From Caldilineaceae bacterium (GTDB taxonomy: Bacteria > Chloroflexota > Anaerolineae > Caldilineales > Caldilineaceae), in NCBI GenBank assembly GCA_020634815.1, contig JACKBA010000043.1:1-52432 (forward strand): a stretch of DNA of 52,432 bases, read 5' to 3'. The position numbers were made by a program, and so were the translations under genes. The notes under the pieces are model-generated. The model saw only the letters and a program-made list of their open reading frames with translations, had not been told where the DNA came from and searched no databases. How positions within the stretch are numbered: position 1 is the stretch's first letter; every line of letters begins with the position of its first letter. Shown in pieces: positions 48,390 to 52,432 of the stretch.

Positions 48390-49405
48390 AAACAGGCACC
48401 TTTACCGTACCCACCGACCTTTTGACCCGCATCAAGGCGGCGCAGAATATCCTCTGCATCAGCCATGTCAACGCCGATGGCGACGCCTACGGCAGCGTGC
48501 TCGGCATGGTGTGGATGCTGCGCAGCCTGGGCAAGCGCGCCACCGCGGCCATGCCCGACCCGGTACTGCCCGACTTCGGCTTTTTGCCCGGCGCCGGCGA
48601 GATCGTCGGTCCCGACGACACGGCCGACGACTACGACCTGATCATCTGTCTGGACATGTCGAGCGCCGACCGCATGGGCGCGGTCTACGATGAACCGCGC
48701 TTCGGCGCCATCCCGCTCGTGGTCATCGATCACCACATCACCAACACCAATTTCGGCGTGGCCAACTGGGTGGAGCCGCGCTGTGCGGCCACGGCACAGA
48801 TGCTCGTCGTGCTCAGCGGCCCGCTGGGGATCGAGGTCGATACGCGGCTGGCGCAATGCCTGCTGACCGGCATCGTCACCGACACCCTTTGCTTCCGCAC
48901 CAGCAACACCACGCCGGAGGTGCTCGAGGCGGCCATGTGCATGCAGCGCGCCGGCGCCGACCTCTCCGACATCGTGCGCCAGACGCTGAACCGCATGCCC
49001 TTCAGCACCCTGCACCTGTGGTCACGTGTGCTGGCCGACGCGCACCTCGACCAGGGCGTCACGTGGGTGACGGTGAGCCAGGCGCAACTGCGCCAGGCCG
49101 GCCACGAAGGCGACGATTCCCGGCTGAACAGCATACTCTCGTCGATCAACGAGGCCGACATGAGTGCCATCTTCACCGAGAAACTAGGGGCAAACGGCAG
49201 CCCGGCGGTAGAATGTAGCTTCAGGGCCAAGCCCGGCTTCAACGTCGGCGAGCTGGCCTTCCAGCTTGGCGGCGGCGGCCATGCACCGGCCAGCGGCTGC
49301 ACGATCGCCGGCACGCTGGACGACGTGGTGGGGAGTGTCGTGCCCATGCTGGTCGCCGAACGCCGGCGCCAACTGGCACACACCGGCGCCACGCCGCAGC
49401 ACTGA
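48386..49405 (+). CDS. nrnA: DHH-family phosphoesterase (NrnA-type oligoribonuclease/pAp phosphatase)
   Basis: A 339-residue DHH/DHHA1 protein. Motifs: 'SHVNADGDAYGSVLG' (25-39, with NADGD in place of PDGD), 'ICLDMSSADR' (motif II), 'VIDHHITNTNFG' (the DHH motif III), 'LTGIVTDTLCFR' (motif IV) and DHHA1 'FQLGGGGHAPASGCTI' near 290. It degrades short RNA (nanoRNA) and dephosphorylates pAp. ATG 48386 overlaps the comF stop, so the two are translationally coupled. The nrnA-truB-ribF order is common in bacteria, but here a 605-base gap with a tandem palindrome array separates it from truB. Confidence 0.93.
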   Translation: MKTGTFTVPTDLLTRIKAAQNILCISHVNADGDAYGSVLGMVWMLRSLGKRATAAMPDPVLPDFGFLPGAGEIVGPDDTADDYDLIICLDMSSADRMGAVYDEPRFGAIPLVVIDHHITNTNFGVANWVEPRCAATAQMLVVLSGPLGIEVDTRLAQCLLTGIVTDTLCFRTSNTTPEVLEAAMCMQRAGADLSDIVRQTLNRMPFSTLHLWSRVLADAHLDQGVTWVTVSQAQLRQAGHEGDDSRLNSILSSINEADMSAIFTEKLGANGSPAVECSFRAKPGFNVGELAFQLGGGGHAPASGCTIAGTLDDVVGSVVPMLVAERRRQLAHTGATPQH

Positions 49406-49417
49406 TCTTCAGTAGTT

Positions 49418-49962
49418 CACGATTTGTAATGACGGCTTCAGCCGTTCCGGAGGAAGCCAACGACTGAAGTCGTTACTACGGCAGATCACGACTTGTAGTG
49501 ACGGCTTCAGCCGTTCCGGAGGAAGCCAACGACTGAAGTCGTTACAATGGCAATCACGATTTGTAGTGACGGCTCCGCCGTTCCGGAGGAAGCCAACGAC
49601 TGAAGTCGTTACTACGGCAGATCACGACTTGTAGTGACGGCTTCAGCCGTTCCGGAGGAAGCCAACGACTGAAGTCGTTACTACGGCAATCACGATTTGT
49701 AGTGACGGCTTCAGCCGTTCCGGAGGAAGCCAACGACTGAAGTCGTTACTACGGCAGATCACGATTTGTAGTGACGGCTTCAGCCGTTCCGGAGGAAGCC
49801 AACGACTGAAGTCGTTACTACGGTAGACTCACGATTTGTAGTGACGGCTTCAGCCGTTCCGAGGAAGCCAACGACTGAAGTCGTTACTACGGCAGATCAC
49901 GATTTGTAGTGACGGCTTCAGCCGTTCTGGAGGAAGCCAACGACTGAAGTCGTCACTACGGC
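49418..49962. repeat. Eight-unit tandem array of palindromic family C
   Basis: Eight units of about 68 bases, each with two hairpins: ACGGCT-TC-AGCCGT and AACGACT-GA-AGTCGTT, separated by CCGGAGGAAGCC. The two hairpins are inverted relatives of each other, so each unit is also a larger palindrome. The units vary slightly: unit 2 ends ACAATGG, unit 3 has GGCTCCGCC, unit 7 lacks one base of the spacer. It begins 13 bases after the nrnA stop and ends 48 bases before truB. Not a CRISPR: repeats directly abut, and no spacer varies. Confidence 0.9.
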
Positions 49963-50010
49963 GAGAATCTGAACTACCGATCCTGCGATCCGAAACGGAG
50001 CAACACGCGC

Positions 50011-51021
50011 GTGCCTGCTCGTGAAGTACAGCTTGACGGCCTGCTGGTCGTCGATAAGCCCGGCCACAGCGGCCTGGAACCGATCGAACGCGAGAGCGCC
50101 GTCGACCTGACCTCCCTACCGGTTGACGCACCCACTTCCTCTCGCCCCTACCTGCTCTCCAGCCACGACGTGGTGGCACGTGTGCGCCGCTGGAGCGGGC
50201 AGCGCCGCATCGGCCACACGGGCACGCTCGACCCCATGGCCAGCGGCCTGCTGTTGCTCTGCCTGGGCAGCGCCACGCGCCTGGTCGAATACTACCAGCA
50301 CCAGCGCAAGGGCTACCTGGCCGAGATCGTCCTGGGCGCGGCCACCGACACCGACGACGCAGCCGGCACCGTCGTGGAACGCCTGCCCGTGCCCGCGCTC
50401 GACGGCGCGACCATCGACGCGGCGTTGGACACGTTGCGCGGCACCGTCCAGCAGCGCGCGCCGGCCTATTCGGCCATCAAGCAGGGCGGCGAGACGCTCT
50501 ACGCGCGGGCGCGCCGCGGCGAGGCGGTCGAGGCGCCAATGCGCACGGTGGCCTTCTACGCCATCGACCTGGTCGCCTTCGACGCGCCCGACCGGCTGAC
50601 CGTGCGCGTGGCGTGCACGGCCGGCGCCTACATCCGCAGCCTGGCGCGCGATCTCGGTCTGGCGCTGGGCACCGTTGCCCACCTGGGCATGTTGCGCCGC
50701 GAGGCCATCGGCAGCTTCACCCTGGAACAGGCGCACACGCTGGAAGCCATCGAGGCGCAGTGTGCGACGGGCGATTTGGCCGATTGGCTGCTGCCGCCCG
50801 GCGCGGGACTGCCGCTGCCCGCGCACACGTTGAACCAGGACGAACTGCGGCGCATGGGCTTCGGGCAGATCGTGCTGCTGGCCGGCGACGGGTGCGGCGG
50901 CGAGTCCATGCTCGCTGCGGCCTACGACGAACAAGGACAATTCGCCGGCATCATCCGCCGGCTCGACGCGGCCCAGGACGGTGAATCGTGGGCATGGAAA
51001 GCCGAGAAATGGCTGCGATAA
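50011..51021 (+). CDS. truB: tRNA pseudouridine(55) synthase
   Basis: A 336-residue pseudouridine synthase. Catalytic Asp74 in 'GHTGTLDPMASGLLLLCLG'; 'YSAIKQGGETLYARARRGEA' and 'CTAGAYIRSLARDLG' are the further TruB motifs, and the C-terminal PUA-like part ends 'RLDAAQDGESWAWKAEKWLR'. It makes pseudouridine 55 in the T loop of tRNA. Odd: between 'LLVVDKP' and 'SSHDVVARVRR', where TruB normally has about five residues (GxTS), there is a ~32-residue insert (residues 18-50). Start GTG 50011; the ribosome site CGGAG is 12 bases upstream. Next gene ribF follows after 29 bases. Confidence 0.92.
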   Translation: MPAREVQLDGLLVVDKPGHSGLEPIERESAVDLTSLPVDAPTSSRPYLLSSHDVVARVRRWSGQRRIGHTGTLDPMASGLLLLCLGSATRLVEYYQHQRKGYLAEIVLGAATDTDDAAGTVVERLPVPALDGATIDAALDTLRGTVQQRAPAYSAIKQGGETLYARARRGEAVEAPMRTVAFYAIDLVAFDAPDRLTVRVACTAGAYIRSLARDLGLALGTVAHLGMLRREAIGSFTLEQAHTLEAIEAQCATGDLADWLLPPGAGLPLPAHTLNQDELRRMGFGQIVLLAGDGCGGESMLAAAYDEQGQFAGIIRRLDAAQDGESWAWKAEKWLR

Positions 51022-51050
51022 CTTCATCCCGAGAGCCAAGGGTGCGCGGC

Positions 51051-52055
51051 ATGCACACCATCGACGACGTGCGCAAGCTGCACGCCGCCGGCCCAACCGT
51101 TCTTACCATCGGCAACTTCGACGGCATCCATCGCGGCCACCAGGCGCTGTTGCGGCGCATGGTCAGCCTGGCGCAGGCGCTCTCGCAAGCCGGCGACGCC
51201 ACGGCGCAGACGGCGATGCTCACCTTCGACCCGCACCCGCTGAGCGTGCTGCGTCCCGACCAGCCGCACTTCCTGCTGACGACGCCGGCCGAACGGCTGG
51301 AGCTTGCCGCGGCGTGCGGCATCGACCTGGGCATCGTCCAGCCCTTCAACCTCGAGACGGCGCAACTCTCGCCGCGCGCCTTCATGGAGCTGATGGTGCG
51401 CCACCTGGGGCTGGCCGTGCTCGTCGTCGGGCCGGACTTCGCCCTGGGACGCAACCGCTCCGGCGACATCGCCGCGCTGCGCGAGCTTGGCGCCGAGATG
51501 GGCTTCAGCGTCGAGGTGATCGAGCCGGTCGAAACGGGGCAGCACCCCGTGCGCAGCAGCCGCGTGCGCGAACTCCTGCGCACTGGCAGCGTCGACGATG
51601 CGGCCACCGTGTTGGGGCGCGCCTACCGCGTGGCGGGGCCGGTCGTGCTGGGCGACCAGCGCGGGCGCCAGGTGGGCATCCCCACGGCCAACGTGCACGT
51701 GCCGGCCAACAAGCTGCTGCCGGCGGACGGCGTCTACGCCACGCGCACAATCATCACGACCTTCGACCGCGTCTACCGCTTCAACAGCGCCACCAACGTG
51801 GGCGTGCGGCCAACGGTCGACGGCGTGCACCGGCGCGTCGAGACGCACATTCTGGATTTCCCGCCACCGGGTCAGGTGGACAATCTCTATGGCCGCACGA
51901 TTGCCGTGGATTTTCTGTTCCGGCTGCGCGGCGAAAAACGCTTTGCCAACGTCGGCGAACTGGTTGACCAGATTCATGCCGACATTGCTCAGGCGCGCAT
52001 CCTGCTTGCCTCGCCGCTGACTCGTTCCAGCGGCGACCTGCCGGCCGAGGAATAA
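51051..52055 (+). CDS. ribF: Bifunctional riboflavin kinase/FAD synthetase
   Basis: A 334-residue bifunctional enzyme. The N-terminal FAD synthetase has 'TIGNFDGIHRGHQALLRR' (GNFDGxHxGH nucleotidyl-transferase motif) and 'VGPDFALGRNRSGD'; the C-terminal riboflavin kinase has 'GRQVGIPTANVHVP' (GxPTAN) and 'YATRTI..NVGVRPTV' strands. It converts riboflavin to FMN and FAD. ATG 51051 with AAGGGTG upstream is chosen; earlier in-frame codons overlap the truB end. Slightly larger than E. coli RibF by a C-terminal tail. Confidence 0.94.
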   Translation: MHTIDDVRKLHAAGPTVLTIGNFDGIHRGHQALLRRMVSLAQALSQAGDATAQTAMLTFDPHPLSVLRPDQPHFLLTTPAERLELAAACGIDLGIVQPFNLETAQLSPRAFMELMVRHLGLAVLVVGPDFALGRNRSGDIAALRELGAEMGFSVEVIEPVETGQHPVRSSRVRELLRTGSVDDAATVLGRAYRVAGPVVLGDQRGRQVGIPTANVHVPANKLLPADGVYATRTIITTFDRVYRFNSATNVGVRPTVDGVHRRVETHILDFPPPGQVDNLYGRTIAVDFLFRLRGEKRFANVGELVDQIHADIAQARILLASPLTRSSGDLPAEE

Positions 52056-52136
52056 CGGCCGCAGCGGACGGCCCGCCATTCCGGCGGCCGCCGTGCAAGC
52101 AGACGCACGTCGAAGGATTTTAGGGAATTGGTGCTC

Positions 52137-52432
52137 ATGGTTACTCGATTGCGTGTTTTTGGTCTGGTCGTCGTTGCGCTGGTGTTGATCGCCGGCTGTG
52201 CCCGTCCCGCCGTGCCGGATTTCATTGCCTACCCCGTTCTCGACGGCGGGCCCAACCCGCCCATTCTCGACCCCAATCTGCGCGGCCTGCCCAATCGCAA
52301 CATCCAGTTGATCAGCGACCTGCCAGGGCTACAGGCGTGCCTGGATGGCGGCGCCTCGGCCTATGGCGTCACGCTGCAAACGACCAACGTGCGCAGCGAT
52401 GCCACGGTCGACGCGTGCCGGCTGGGCAAGAT
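52137..52432 (+). CDS. Lipoprotein, 5' part (truncated by window edge)
   Basis: Begins at ATG 52137 after an AGGGAA site and runs off the window. The N terminus is a lipoprotein signal: 'LVVVALVLIAGC' with the lipobox LIAGC, Cys at about residue 21. The mature start 'ARPAVPDFIAYPVLDGGPN' is followed by a segment with Cys at ~77 and ~97. Not recognised; an exported lipid-anchored protein downstream of ribF. Confidence 0.75.
   Translation, partial: MVTRLRVFGLVVVALVLIAGCARPAVPDFIAYPVLDGGPNPPILDPNLRGLPNRNIQLISDLPGLQACLDGGASAYGVTLQTTNVRSDATVDACRLGK

Noticed and set aside
49418..49962. CRISPR array
   Set aside because: Units abut without variable spacers, each unit is a double palindrome, and no cas genes are present.

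Overview
The window is GC-rich bacterial chromosome, most likely from a Chloroflexota lineage (Anaerolineae/Caldilineae-like). This rests on the gene families present (a BTAD/NB-ARC/TPR regulator, DUF6941 and DUF6295 proteins, comF-nrnA-truB-ribF order, an extracellular ExeM-type nuclease, a CHRD-containing subtilase), on a LexA box of the GAAC-N4-GTTC type, and on very heavy loading of intergenic spaces with palindromic repeats. The assignment is inferred from gene content; no marker gene was compared. No rRNA, tRNA, CRISPR array, integrase or transposase gene was recognised.

Layout. 33-5570: an unknown helical protein, a DUF6941 protein, a large secreted protein and a nucleotidyltransferase, with a decayed second copy of the DUF6941 3' end. 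5793-10603: a PLP-dependent decarboxylase divergent from a membrane-anchored, Thr/Ala-rich stalk protein ending in two LysM domains, whose stalk carries two compensating frame changes. 10715-12433: a flavin-dependent halogenase-like enzyme. 12495-13150: a VapC-type toxin-antitoxin pair. 13229-19185: a run of small stand-alone enzymes on one strand (AAC(6')-like acetyltransferase, DUF1349, nitroreductase, YdeI/OmdA, YciI, DinB, dienelactone hydrolase, DUF6295, DUF1801, GNAT). 19412-23997: GNAT, a TetR-SDR pair with visible operators, and three small membrane proteins. 24251-27994: a NarL-type two-component pair and a sulfatase. 28023-34735: two small proteins, a STAND regulator and a 7TM/PAS histidine kinase. 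34985-35310: remains of a sugar ABC transporter ATPase. 35491-37298: an FtsK-like DNA motor behind a promoter with a LexA box between -35 and -10, followed by a small membrane protein. 37324-40052: a leftward operon (phosphoribosyltransferase, endonuclease III, a membrane-anchored protein, a cyanophycinase-like pseudoenzyme). 40153-45957: secreted nuclease and secreted subtilase. 46203-52432: a zinc-ribbon coiled-coil protein, then prepilin-like protein, comF, nrnA, an eight-unit palindromic tandem array, truB, ribF and the start of a lipoprotein.

Two themes stand out. First, at least six intergenic repeat families coexist: 'GCAGAGGCGCAGAG' inverted pairs, 'CAAAGGGGCACAAAG' inverted pairs, 'CGACTTCAGTCG' palindromes (single and in tandem), 'CCGAGTTTCTTGGAGAAACT' hairpins after stop codons, 'GCATCACGCATTACGCATCA' runs, and G/A/T-rich short-period runs. 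Second, three genes (1054, 13229, 22032) have a -10 box just upstream of the start codon and no Shine-Dalgarno sequence, which points to leaderless or nearly leaderless mRNAs. Start sites and functions were read from the sequence alone; no database search was run.
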